From contig CAYUNI010000001.1 in assembly GCA_964446245.1 (NCBI GenBank), forward strand, positions 1-55,149: a stretch of 55,149 nt of DNA, given 5' to 3'. The notes under the pieces are model-generated. The model was not told the origin of the DNA, searched no databases, and saw only the letters and a program-made list of their open reading frames with translations. The position numbers and the translations under genes are program-made. The stretch comes from CAYUNI01 sp964446245. GTDB lineage: Bacteria > Patescibacteriota > Minisyncoccia > Phycocordibacterales > XYD1-FULL-46-19. Numbering within the stretch: position 1 is the first letter of the stretch; each line of letters begins with the position of its first letter. Positions 47,437-55,149 of this stretch are shown here, in pieces.

Positions 47437-48168
47437 ATGGCCGGCGATTTTAAAGTAAAAGTCGGAGAATTCGAGGGACCACTTGATGTCTTGTTGACTC
47501 TGATTGAAAAGCACAAGCTTCACATAAGCCAAGTGGCTTTAGCGCAAGTAGCTGATGACTTCTTAAACTATTTACAAGATCATCGCGATATGCCTAAGTC
47601 GGAAATAGCCAATTTTTTGTTGGTCGCTTCGACACTGGTGTTGATAAAGTCGATTTCTCTTTTACCAACTTTGGAGCTTACACCGGCCGAAGAGGCAAGT
47701 GTCGAAGATTTAGAGCGTCGCTTGAAACACTATGAGCGGGTGCGTGAATTGGGACGTGATTTGTCAGGCCTCTTCGGCCGGCGAATAATCTTCGAGCGAG
47801 AAGGGGTTGGTCAGCGACCGATTGTCTTTGCACCGGCGAAAGATGCGACTATCCCTAATCTTGTTTTGGCGGTCAAAACGGTGTTGAAAAATTTACCGAA
47901 GGTAGAAAAATTACCAGAAATTGTAGTGCGGAAAATTATCAGTCTAGAGGAAGTAATTGAAGATTTGACTAAGCGGGTGAGTAATAATTTAAAAATGCGT
48001 TTTAGCGAGTATGTTGGCGAAAGACGACACGAAAAGGTAAATGTAATCGTCAGCTTTTTAGGTATGCTTGAGCTGGTAAAACAAGGGATGATTGATGTCC
48101 GTCAAGATAATCATTTTGGAGAAATTGATCTAGAAACTAAGATGGCTGATGTCCCGAGATATGTTTAG
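47437..48168 (+). CDS. scpA: Segregation and condensation protein ScpA
   Basis: 243 residues, kleisin subunit of the SMC complex. The N-terminus FEGPLDVLLTLIEKHKLHIS is the ScpA signature, followed by FLLVASTLVLIKSISLLP. The C-terminal winged helix (RHEKVNVIVSFLGMLELVKQ) binds the SMC head. Six bp after aspS. Its partner scpB lies 340 bp downstream, separated by a small ORF. Confidence 0.94.
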   Translation: MAGDFKVKVGEFEGPLDVLLTLIEKHKLHISQVALAQVADDFLNYLQDHRDMPKSEIANFLLVASTLVLIKSISLLPTLELTPAEEASVEDLERRLKHYERVRELGRDLSGLFGRRIIFEREGVGQRPIVFAPAKDATIPNLVLAVKTVLKNLPKVEKLPEIVVRKIISLEEVIEDLTKRVSNNLKMRFSEYVGERRHEKVNVIVSFLGMLELVKQGMIDVRQDNHFGEIDLETKMADVPRYV

Positions 48169-48257
48169 AAATTTTGAGGAGTTGCTTCAAAATAGTTTTT
48201 GAGTTAGTATCTAATCGGATATTAGAAACTTGGTGGAAAAAATGGGAGGGGTGTTAT

Positions 48258-48410
48258 ATGCCTATTACCGTAGAAAGGGAGTCTCTTCTCGCCTTTGAGA
48301 GGAGATGGTTGGTGATGAATTTGGGTCTTAACGAGGAGGAAGCTTGGCGTTTGGCGGATGAAAAGTTGGAGAAACTTTTTTGCTGGATAGAAGAGAGTAA
48401 GCAGGAATGA
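48258..48410 (+). CDS. Hypothetical 50-residue protein between scpA and scpB
   Basis: 50 residues from ATG 48258, chosen because GGGAGGGG precedes it by 7 bp; a longer frame from 48174 lacks such support. The sequence (RESLLAFERRWLVMNLGLNE, then EEAWRLADEKLEKLFCW) is helical and acidic. No known family. It has a terminator behind it, so it does not read into scpB. Confidence 0.55.
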   Translation: MPITVERESLLAFERRWLVMNLGLNEEEAWRLADEKLEKLFCWIEESKQE

Positions 48411-48435
48411 GAGTTACCTCTCTCACAGAAGAATA

Positions 48436-48467
48436 AAAAGGCTTAGGGTGTCTATCCTAGGCCTTTT
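48436..48467 (+). terminator. Intrinsic terminator before scpB
   Basis: AAAAGGCTTAGG / CCTAGGCCTTTT (12 bp, one G-U) with an 8-nt loop. Confidence 0.85.
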
Positions 48468-48470
48468 CCT

Positions 48471-48498
48471 TTGAATTTTGGGAAAAATTATTTATACT
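48471..48498 (+). promoter_or_regulatory. Promoter of scpB, leaderless or nearly so
   Basis: TTGAAT (48471-48476), 16-bp spacer, TATACT (48493-48498). ATG 48508 follows after 9 nt, leaving a 5' leader of at most a few nucleotides. Confidence 0.65.
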
Positions 48499-48507
48499 GT
48501 TAGCAAT

Positions 48508-49083
48508 ATGAATCTCGAGCAGGCCCTAGAAGCAATTTTGTTTTATAAAAGCGAGCCGGTTGGCTTGTCTAAATTAGCTGAAATGCTTTCCGCTAAAGAA
48601 GAGGCTGTAGCTCAAGCTTTGACCAATCTCGAATCTTCATTGACCGCGCGCGGGGTGGTTTTATTGACTAAAGATGGCAATTATCTCTTGGGGACAGCGC
48701 CAGAGGCGAGTGAAATTATTGAGAAATTAATTAAAGAGGAGCTTAGTCGTGACTTAGGTAAGGCTGGTCTTGAGACTTTGGCTATCATTTTGTATGAAGG
48801 ACCTGTTTCTCGGGCCGAGATTGATTATATTCGTGGGGTCAATTCTTCTTTTATTTTGCGAAATATGTTGGTCCGAGGTTTGATTGAGCGCGTAAACAAG
48901 CCTGGTGATGCTCGAGCCTTTCTTTATCGGCCGAGTTTTGATTTATTGCGTCATTTGGGCGTATCTAGGGTTGAGGATTTGCCAGATTTTGCCACGATTA
49001 AAAAAGAATTAGCTAATTTCCGAGTGTCGTCTGGCGGTGAAAATGATTTAGAAGAAAATGAGAAGATTGGTGTAGAAAATTAA
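48508..49083 (+). CDS. scpB: Segregation and condensation protein ScpB
   Basis: 191 residues from ATG 48508. The N-terminus LEQALEAILFYKSEPVGLSK and AVAQALTNLESSLTARGVVL, GLETLAIILYEGPVSRAEID and RGVNSSFILRNMLVRGLIE match the tandem winged helices of ScpB. Works with ScpA and SMC in chromosome organisation. A short acidic tail ends the protein, 2 bp before the carboxypeptidase gene. Confidence 0.94.
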   Translation: MNLEQALEAILFYKSEPVGLSKLAEMLSAKEEAVAQALTNLESSLTARGVVLLTKDGNYLLGTAPEASEIIEKLIKEELSRDLGKAGLETLAIILYEGPVSRAEIDYIRGVNSSFILRNMLVRGLIERVNKPGDARAFLYRPSFDLLRHLGVSRVEDLPDFATIKKELANFRVSSGGENDLEENEKIGVEN

Positions 49084-49085
49084 TT

Positions 49086-50054
49086 ATGAATAAAAGTTTT
49101 TGGTCAATAAAACCTGATTATCTCTTTATTTGCTTGCTGGCTGTCGGTGGGGTGATTTTTGGACTTCATTATACTGGCAGTAATTCCTTAATCCAAAAGG
49201 CTTCTCGGGAAGCTAACCAAGAATTAGCGGCGGTAGCAAGTGTGTCAAACAATCTTAATCTTGCTCGAGTAGAATCAAAAATTTTTCCAGCAGTTTCGCT
49301 CGAAGCAAAATCCTTTGTGGTTTATGATATTAAAACGAAAAAAGTTTTGGCGGGAGAAAACTATAATCAAGCTCTTCCTTTAGCTTCGTTGACTAAAATA
49401 ATGACCGCCCTTGTGTCTTCTGAAAGGGTTGATGGGGGAAAGATTGTCGTTGTTGCTCGAGCTTCAGCGACCAATAGCGCTGATAATGGGCTCGTCGATG
49501 GAGAACGCTGGCGTTTTCGTGATTTACTAAATTACACTTTGATAAGCTCTTCAAATAAAGGAGCGCAGTCTTTAGCGGAAGTGACTTCCTTAAACCAAAC
49601 AATGGATTTTGTTAGCCTGATGAACCAAAAAGCCAAAGAGCTAAATTTAAATTCTTTAAAATTCAATAATGAGACAGGTCTTGATGTGGGCGTTGGGGAA
49701 GCAGGCGCTTATGGGAGCGCTTTAGATGTTGCTAAACTTATTTCTTATGCCGCTCTTGAGCAAGGAGATTTACTCTCGGCTACTCAAGATCGTTCGCTTA
49801 CTTTACGATCTTTAGACGATCAGGTTCATTTAGTGGCTAATACTAATCCTTATGTCGCTTCTTGGGCTGGTCGGACAATTGCTTCTAAGACTGGCTTTAC
49901 TAATCTAGCGGGAGGTAATCTGGCGGTGGTATCGGATCTTGGGCTTGATCGCCCGATAGCTTTGGTGGTCCTTGGTTCGAGTTTTGATGGTCGTTTTAGT
50001 GACATGCATAAATTACTCAATGCAACTTTAGCTTATTTAGCTGATAGTAATTAA
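49086..50054 (+). CDS. D-alanyl-D-alanine carboxypeptidase (S11 family, PBP5-like)
   Basis: 322 residues. One N-terminal membrane anchor (about residues 11-30). The active-site serine motif is SLTK (101-104), SxN is SSN (154-156), and KTG occurs in ASKTGFTNLAGG. The enzyme trims the terminal D-Ala from pentapeptides. It lacks the C-terminal amphipathic helix of PBP5 and is held by its N-terminal anchor instead. Upstream of mraY, consistent with the wall cluster. Confidence 0.93.
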   Translation: MNKSFWSIKPDYLFICLLAVGGVIFGLHYTGSNSLIQKASREANQELAAVASVSNNLNLARVESKIFPAVSLEAKSFVVYDIKTKKVLAGENYNQALPLASLTKIMTALVSSERVDGGKIVVVARASATNSADNGLVDGERWRFRDLLNYTLISSSNKGAQSLAEVTSLNQTMDFVSLMNQKAKELNLNSLKFNNETGLDVGVGEAGAYGSALDVAKLISYAALEQGDLLSATQDRSLTLRSLDDQVHLVANTNPYVASWAGRTIASKTGFTNLAGGNLAVVSDLGLDRPIALVVLGSSFDGRFSDMHKLLNATLAYLADSN

Positions 50055-50073
50055 TAACTTAATTATATTTATT

Positions 50074-51144
50074 ATGTTGACGATACCATTGCTTAAAATT
50101 TTCCTCCCGACAGTCTTAGCTTTTTTTATTGGTATTTTCTTAACACCGTTTTGGGCAAACTATCTTTATCGTCATCAAATGTGGAAAAAAAAGGCGGGGA
50201 AGATTACTCCCGATGGACGCGAAACACCAATTTTCAATCAATTACATAAAGAAAAAGAGGTTGGCACCCCTCGAATGGGTGGAGTAATAATTTGGGCGAG
50301 TGTTTTGATTACAACGGCTATTTTTTGGTTATTGCCGGTAGTTTTTCCTAATTCTTTATTGGAACAAATCAATTTTTTGAGTCGTAACCAAACATGGTTG
50401 CCAGTCTTCACTCTTTTGATTGGTTCATTGGTCGGCCTTTTGGATGATTTTTTGCAAGTAAGACCAGCAGAAGATGTACGCAAGGCGGGACTGCCTTTTT
50501 CTCAAAGATTATTAGTCGTGTTGGTCTTGGCAATGATTGGCGCGTATTGGTTTTATTTTAAATTAGGAGTAAATGCTGTCACCGTGCCTTTCTTGGGGGA
50601 GATTTTTATTGGCTGGCTTTTTATACCTTTGTTTGTTGGTGTGATGGTATTTCTGTTTTCAAGTGGGGTGATTGATGGCCTTGATGGTTTGTCTGGTGGG
50701 GTGATGACCATAATCTTTTCCGCTTATGCAGTTCTTGCTTTTGCTCAACATCAATACGATCTTTCGGCTTTGTGTACGGTAATTTCTGGAGGAACATTAG
50801 CTTTTTTGTGGTTTAATATTCCACCGGCTCGATTTTATATGTCGGAGACAGGAATCTTAGGCTTAACAACTACCCTAACGGTAGTAGCTTTTTTGACTGA
50901 TTCGGTAATCACTTTGCCGATAATTGCTTTGCCTTTGATTATTACTTCTCTGTCGGTGATTATTCAATTAGTGTCCAAAAAATTACGCAACGGGAAAAAA
51001 GTTTTTAAAGTAGCTCCCTTACACCACCATTTTGAAGCGATTGGTTGGCCGGCCTATAAAGTGGTAATGCGCTATTGGGTGATTAGTATTATCTTTGCCA
51101 TTATCGGTTTGATTTTAACTTTAGTTGGTAAGACCCCTCTATGA
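50074..51144 (+). CDS. mraY: Phospho-N-acetylmuramoyl-pentapeptide transferase MraY
   Basis: 356 residues with about ten membrane segments. KEKEVGTPRMGGVIIW, LVGLLDDFLQV (catalytic Asp pair), VIDGLDGLSGGVM and VAPLHHHFE are diagnostic. Forms lipid I on undecaprenyl phosphate. The TGA stop overlaps the ftsW ATG (ATGA), indicating coupled translation. Confidence 0.97.
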   Translation: MLTIPLLKIFLPTVLAFFIGIFLTPFWANYLYRHQMWKKKAGKITPDGRETPIFNQLHKEKEVGTPRMGGVIIWASVLITTAIFWLLPVVFPNSLLEQINFLSRNQTWLPVFTLLIGSLVGLLDDFLQVRPAEDVRKAGLPFSQRLLVVLVLAMIGAYWFYFKLGVNAVTVPFLGEIFIGWLFIPLFVGVMVFLFSSGVIDGLDGLSGGVMTIIFSAYAVLAFAQHQYDLSALCTVISGGTLAFLWFNIPPARFYMSETGILGLTTTLTVVAFLTDSVITLPIIALPLIITSLSVIIQLVSKKLRNGKKVFKVAPLHHHFEAIGWPAYKVVMRYWVISIIFAIIGLILTLVGKTPL

Positions 51145-52247
51145 GTCGTCTTGCTTCTTACAAACCAGATCGAGTTTTTTTGGGGGTAATCTTGATCCTT
51201 GCTTTAATTGGTTTTTTTATTTTTTCTTCTGCCGCTTTGGGGCAATTGAGTAAAGATGGAGCCGATTTTATGACAGTTGTTTCAAAACAATTTTTGATTT
51301 TATTGGCGGGAATGGTAATGCTGGTTGTTTTTACTAATATTTCTTACCTGCGATATAAGAAAATCGCTTGGTTTATTTTATTAGTGGCGATTGCCCTTAA
51401 CCTTTTACTTTTGATCCCCGGGTTGGCTATGGAAGCAGGCGGGGCAAAGCGCTGGCTTTTGCTCGGGCCCCTGACTTTTCAACCAGCAGATTTTTTAAAA
51501 CTAGCCGGAGTTATTTTTATGGCTTCTTGGGTATCGCAATACAAAGATTATTGGCGAGATTGGGTAAAAGGTTTCTTACCATTTGTTTTTGGGCTTGGAT
51601 TGGTCGGATTACTTGTCACGGTTTTGCAAAGAGATATTGGTACTTCTCTAGCGCTTTTTTCTGGGTTGATGGCAATTTTTGTTGTTAGCGGTGGGCGCTG
51701 GTCGCAATTTGGAGCGGTTGTTTTGTTGGGGGTGGTCGCTTTGGGAGCGATAGTTACGGTCCGACCTTATGCGATGAATCGCTTGATTACTTTCTTAAAT
51801 CCCGATCATGATAAACAGGGTGCTTCTTGGCAATTGAATCAATCTTTAATTGCTATTGGTTCTGGTCAAATGTTTGGTCGAGGTTTTGGCCAAAGTGTTC
51901 AAAAATTTAATTATTTACCGGAGCCAATTGGGGATTCTATTTTTGCGGTCGCCAGTGAAGAATTTGGTTTCGTTGGCTCAACGGCCCTGGTCCTTCTGTT
52001 TGTCGTTCTTGCTCTTTGGGGCTTAAAGATTGCTTCTGCGACGACCGACCTCTTCGGTCGTTATCTAGCGGCCGGCTTATCAACAATGATTACCGCTCAG
52101 GCTTTTGTAAACATGGGGGCAATGATGGGTCTGATTCCTCTTACCGGTGTCCCTCTTGTTTTGATTAGTCATGGTGGGACCTCCCTTCTTTTTGTTTTAA
52201 TAGAAGCGGGGATTATCCTAAATATTTCCAGACATAAAAAGTCTTAA
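51141..52247 (+). CDS. ftsW: SEDS family glycosyltransferase FtsW/RodA
   Basis: 368 residues, about ten membrane segments. GGAKRWLLLGPLTFQPADFL, LQRDIGTSLALFSGLMAIFV, and near the end LIPLTGVPLVLISHGGTSLL are SEDS signatures. Location between mraY and murG supports FtsW (septal) rather than RodA. The enzyme polymerises glycan strands with a class B PBP, not present in the window. Confidence 0.93.
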   Translation: MSRLASYKPDRVFLGVILILALIGFFIFSSAALGQLSKDGADFMTVVSKQFLILLAGMVMLVVFTNISYLRYKKIAWFILLVAIALNLLLLIPGLAMEAGGAKRWLLLGPLTFQPADFLKLAGVIFMASWVSQYKDYWRDWVKGFLPFVFGLGLVGLLVTVLQRDIGTSLALFSGLMAIFVVSGGRWSQFGAVVLLGVVALGAIVTVRPYAMNRLITFLNPDHDKQGASWQLNQSLIAIGSGQMFGRGFGQSVQKFNYLPEPIGDSIFAVASEEFGFVGSTALVLLFVVLALWGLKIASATTDLFGRYLAAGLSTMITAQAFVNMGAMMGLIPLTGVPLVLISHGGTSLLFVLIEAGIILNISRHKKS

Positions 52248-52391
52248 TTTTGTTTGAGTAAAGTTTTGAGAGGATATCTTTTTATGCTAAAATTGACAGA
52301 AGAAGTGGAAAGATAAAGGTCGGGTGCGTAAGGTGAGGACAAACAAAGTAAGTGGTAGATTATAAGTCGATAACTTAAAACTTCTAACGGG

Positions 52392-53516
52392 ATGAAAATT
52401 CTTTTTACAGGTGGGGGGACCGGAGGCCATTTTTATCCGATTATTGCGGTCGCTCAAGAGATTCGAAAATTAGTCGACGAAGAAAAAATCGTTGAGCCGA
52501 CTTTGCTGTACATGTCGACTGAACCTTACAATGAAGAATTGCTTTATGAAAATAAAATAAAATTTATTCCTGTTCGGGCGGGAAAAGTGCGTCGTTATTT
52601 TTCAATAAAAAATTTTTTTGATTTGTTTAAAACTGGTTGGGGAATTTTACAGGCGATAGTAAAAGTCTATCTCGAGTATCCAGACATTGTCTTTTCTAAG
52701 GGCGGGTATGCTAGTATGCCAGCGATTATCGCCGCCCGGATTTTGCGTATTCCGGTTTTTGTCCATGAGTCAGATTCTCATCCGGGCCGGGCTAATCTTT
52801 GGGCTTCAAAATTTGCTTATCGGATTGCCGTTTCTTATCCGGAAGCAGTTCAATATTTTCCAGCAGATAAGACGGCAGTCACGGGCAATCCTTTGCGTGA
52901 GGAAGTGATCTATCCTATTAGCCAAGGAGCGCATGAATTTTTAGAATTGGATGCTAATTTGCCGGTAATTTTTGTTGTGGGAGGTTCTCAAGGTTCAGTA
53001 ATTATAAATGAGACGATACTTGATATCTTGCCAGAATTATTAAAAGACTATCAAATAATTCACCAGGTCGGGAAAAATAATTGGCAAGATGTAAAGAATC
53101 GTTCCACTTCTATCTTGAAAGATAGCCCGCTGGCTAAACGCTATAAGCTTTTTGATTATCTTAATAATACCGCAATTAGAATGACCGCGGGAATTTCAGA
53201 ATTAGCGATTTCTCGGGCTGGTTCGGCAATTTTTGAATTTGCTCATTGGGGGATACCATCGATTATTATTCCTATTCCCGAGGCAATAAGCCATGATCAG
53301 CGATCTAACGCTTTTACTTATGCGCGAAGTGGTGCCGCGATTGTCGTCGAAGAAGAAAATTTGACCCCATCAGTTCTTTTGTCTGAGATACACCGTCTGA
53401 TGCAAAATGTCAGCTTGCGTTTGGCAATGAAAAAAGGTTGCCAGGACTTTGCCCGTCCGGAAGCTGGTCGTTTGATAGCTCGAGAAATTCTTGATATAGT
53501 TTTAACACATGAATAA
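52392..53516 (+). CDS. murG: UDP-GlcNAc:lipid I transferase MurG
   Basis: 374 residues, GT-B fold. LFTGGGTGGHFYPIIAVAQE is the N-terminal nucleotide loop. VFSKGGYASMPAIIAARILR and VHESDSHPGRANLWASKFA are MurG motifs, with VGGSQGS and SRAGSAIFEFAHWGIPSIII for UDP-GlcNAc binding. Converts lipid I to lipid II. 144 bp of gene-free sequence precedes it, with a -10-like TGCTAAAAT near 52284. It overlaps gltX by 8 bp. Confidence 0.96.
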   Translation: MKILFTGGGTGGHFYPIIAVAQEIRKLVDEEKIVEPTLLYMSTEPYNEELLYENKIKFIPVRAGKVRRYFSIKNFFDLFKTGWGILQAIVKVYLEYPDIVFSKGGYASMPAIIAARILRIPVFVHESDSHPGRANLWASKFAYRIAVSYPEAVQYFPADKTAVTGNPLREEVIYPISQGAHEFLELDANLPVIFVVGGSQGSVIINETILDILPELLKDYQIIHQVGKNNWQDVKNRSTSILKDSPLAKRYKLFDYLNNTAIRMTAGISELAISRAGSAIFEFAHWGIPSIIIPIPEAISHDQRSNAFTYARSGAAIVVEEENLTPSVLLSEIHRLMQNVSLRLAMKKGCQDFARPEAGRLIAREILDIVLTHE

Positions 53517-54870
53517 ACAAGTTGTCACGCGTATGGCGCCTAGTCCGACAGGGCTTTTCCATATTGGAAGTGCTCGGACGGCCCTGTTTAATTATCTTTT
53601 TACCCGTAAAAATGGGGGAAAGTTTATTTTGCGAATAGATGATACTGATCGCGAGCGTTCTAAGCTGGAATATGAAAAAAATATTTTAGAAAGTTTTCGT
53701 TGGCTTGGTTTTGATTATGATGAATTTTATCGCCAATCAGAGCGGAGCGAACGCTATCGATTTTTTTTGGAAAAATTAATTGCTGAAGATAAAGCTTATT
53801 GGTCTGATGAAACTCTTGAGAACGGGGAAGAAATAAAGGCTAAAGCTCGTTTGGCTAAGGTGATACGCTTCCGTAATCCGGGAGGGAAAGTAAATTTTCT
53901 CTCTCGACCTCAAGGTGAGCTCTCGATCGATGTGGGTGATTTGGGTGATTTTGTGATTGCTAAAGATTTAGATCAGCCACTTTATCATTTTGCGTCGATT
54001 GTTGATGATTGGGAGATGGGTGTGACCCATGTGATTCGAGGGGAAGATCATCTTTCTAATACTCCGCGCCAAATTCTGATGTTAGAAGCTTTAGGGGCGT
54101 CTAGACCAGAGTATTGTCATATTCCGCTTATTTTGGCATCAGATCGTAGTAAGCTATCTAAACGTCATGGTGCTTTGGCGGTGACAGATTATCGTTTCCA
54201 AGGATATTTGCCCCAAGCTTTGACTAATTTTGTCGCTTTGCTTGGCTGGTCTCCCCAAGCAAATACTAAAGATTTAGTCGGCACCAATGAAGAAGTTTTT
54301 GATTTAAGCCAGCTACAAGAAGTATTCTCTTTAGATGGTTTACAAAAAAGTGCAGCTATTTTTAATACCGAAAAATTAAATTGGCTTAACCATGAACATT
54401 TACGACGTTTGTCGTTAGAAGATCTACAGAAAGAAGTTAAACCATTTTTGCCGGAGCGATTCTCTGCTTTAGATCAATACTCTCAAGAACGATTGACTAA
54501 GGCTCTTTTACCAATGACCGAGAGGATAAAAAATCTTAGTGAATTAAAAGAGGCCGGGGAAAGGGGAGAGTGGGATTTCTTTTTTACTTCAGTTTCTCCT
54601 AGTCAAGAATTATTAAAAACCCCTGAGACTTTAATCGAGACAAGAAAAATTTTGGCCGAGACTCAGCCTGCCGTGTGGCAATCGGTGGAGGGAATAAAGG
54701 GCGCTCTTTGGGAATATGCAACAGAAAATGGTAGAAGTCAAGTATTGTGGCCGTTAAGAGTGGCGCTTACTGGGCTAGAAAAATCCCCGGATCCATTCAC
54801 GGTGGCTTTCATCTTAGGAAAAGAAGAAACGCTTAAAAGATTGGATTATGCCATATCATTTTTACCGTAA
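53509..54870 (+). CDS. gltX: Glutamyl-tRNA synthetase
   Basis: 453 residues. RMAPSPTGLFHIGSARTALF holds the HIGH-type motif, FILRIDDTDRERSKLEYEK follows, VIRGEDHLSNTPRQILM and SKLSKRHGALAV (KMSKS-type) are present. It lacks the SWIM-like zinc cysteines. The anticodon-binding domain is helical, as in bacterial GluRS. The start overlaps murG. Confidence 0.96.
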   Translation: MNKQVVTRMAPSPTGLFHIGSARTALFNYLFTRKNGGKFILRIDDTDRERSKLEYEKNILESFRWLGFDYDEFYRQSERSERYRFFLEKLIAEDKAYWSDETLENGEEIKAKARLAKVIRFRNPGGKVNFLSRPQGELSIDVGDLGDFVIAKDLDQPLYHFASIVDDWEMGVTHVIRGEDHLSNTPRQILMLEALGASRPEYCHIPLILASDRSKLSKRHGALAVTDYRFQGYLPQALTNFVALLGWSPQANTKDLVGTNEEVFDLSQLQEVFSLDGLQKSAAIFNTEKLNWLNHEHLRRLSLEDLQKEVKPFLPERFSALDQYSQERLTKALLPMTERIKNLSELKEAGERGEWDFFFTSVSPSQELLKTPETLIETRKILAETQPAVWQSVEGIKGALWEYATENGRSQVLWPLRVALTGLEKSPDPFTVAFILGKEETLKRLDYAISFLP

Positions 54871-55149
54871 TTTTATATTTCGATTTATTGTTGTCGCGAT
54901 CAGCTTTTTTTGGTTGATTGGCATTTTCCCTTTACAAGCGGCAACAGTTGATGAACTTCAGGCTAAAATAAAAGCTAACGAACAAGAACGAGCTAAACTA
55001 CAGGCAGAAATTCTTTTCTATCAAAAACAACTAACTGGAGCTCAGGCTCAATCGGGCACTTTAAAAAGTGAGATTGCTCGACTTGAAGCAACAATTAAAA
55101 AATTAGATGCTGAACGAGCGGTGACACAAAAGCAAATCGAAGAGGCGGG
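54848..55149 (+). CDS. Secreted coiled-coil protein, probable EnvC/M23-type murein hydrolase factor (3' truncated)
   Basis: The first 100 codons are visible, overlapping the gltX end by 23 bp. A signal peptide-like start (residues 10-31, FIVVAISFFWLIGIFPLQAA) with a possible cleavage after AQA/QAA is followed by a continuous coiled coil (VDELQAKIKANEQERAKLQA and onward). This arrangement is typical of EnvC-like proteins with a C-terminal M23 peptidase domain, which would lie outside the window. The M23 part is therefore inference. Confidence 0.7.
   Translation, partial: MPYHFYRNFIFRFIVVAISFFWLIGIFPLQAATVDELQAKIKANEQERAKLQAEILFYQKQLTGAQAQSGTLKSEIARLEATIKKLDAERAVTQKQIEEA

Overview
The window looks like a metagenome-assembled scaffold from a candidate phyla radiation (Patescibacteria) bacterium. 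The reasons are: AT-rich DNA with short intergenic gaps, a short alanyl-tRNA synthetase that ends after its editing domain, an archaeal-type AspRS, several protein families I associate with this group (sigma-region-4/HARE-HTH protein, divergent receiver protein, baseplate-J-like membrane protein, endolytic transglycosylase MltG), and a 100-N scaffold gap. TGA is a normal stop (mraY, RT, small ORFs), so the code is table 11. The lineage is inference; no rRNA is present.

Layout: (1) 1-2 kb: 3' end of murE, a tRNA-Ala(TGC) and a methyltransferase-like orphan. (2) 2-11.8 kb: a branched-chain amino-acid (Liv) ABC uptake locus with three anchored binding proteins, both permeases, both ATPases, a TrmB-like regulator, an embedded four-helix-bundle (23S-IVP family) gene and recurrent TACT/AGTA repeats between genes. 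Pieces of the 5' end of ychF flank this locus and a RhuM-Fic gene, so the ychF start appears to have been a repeated insertion or recombination point. (3) 12.9-21.7 kb: ychF (with the gap), a membrane protein, leuS with a complete alpha/beta-hydrolase-like domain inserted in its CP1 region, a sigma4/HARE-HTH protein, a membrane protein, mltG and a DEDDh exonuclease. (4) 22-25.8 kb: a visibly GC-richer diversity-generating retroelement (DGR): reverse transcriptase (-), Avd (+), template repeat (-) with its own terminator, and a 625-aa variable protein (+) whose C-terminal variable repeat differs from the template at 25 positions, all template adenines. (5) 25.9-36.2 kb: mnmA, alaS, actin-fold and baseplate-J-like surface proteins, then infA-rpmJ-rpsM-rpsK-rpsD-rpoA-rplQ-rplM-rpsI. 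(6) 36.2-44.4 kb: receiver-domain protein, grpE-dnaK-dnaJ, membrane proteins, a GDVS seven-residue repeat protein, uppP. (7) 44.5-55.1 kb: small ORFs, trpS, aspS, scpA/scpB, then D-Ala-D-Ala carboxypeptidase, mraY, ftsW, murG, gltX and the start of a coiled-coil secreted protein.

The cell wall genes (murE, mraY, ftsW, murG, uppP, carboxypeptidase, mltG) indicate a peptidoglycan-building cell. The Liv locus would let it import amino acids. Two items stand out as possibly undescribed: the LeuRS-hydrolase chimera, and the organisation of the DGR (separately terminated template RNA overlapping the avd stop, and a variable protein carrying a WCT-motif region). All statements come from reading the sequence; no database search was run.
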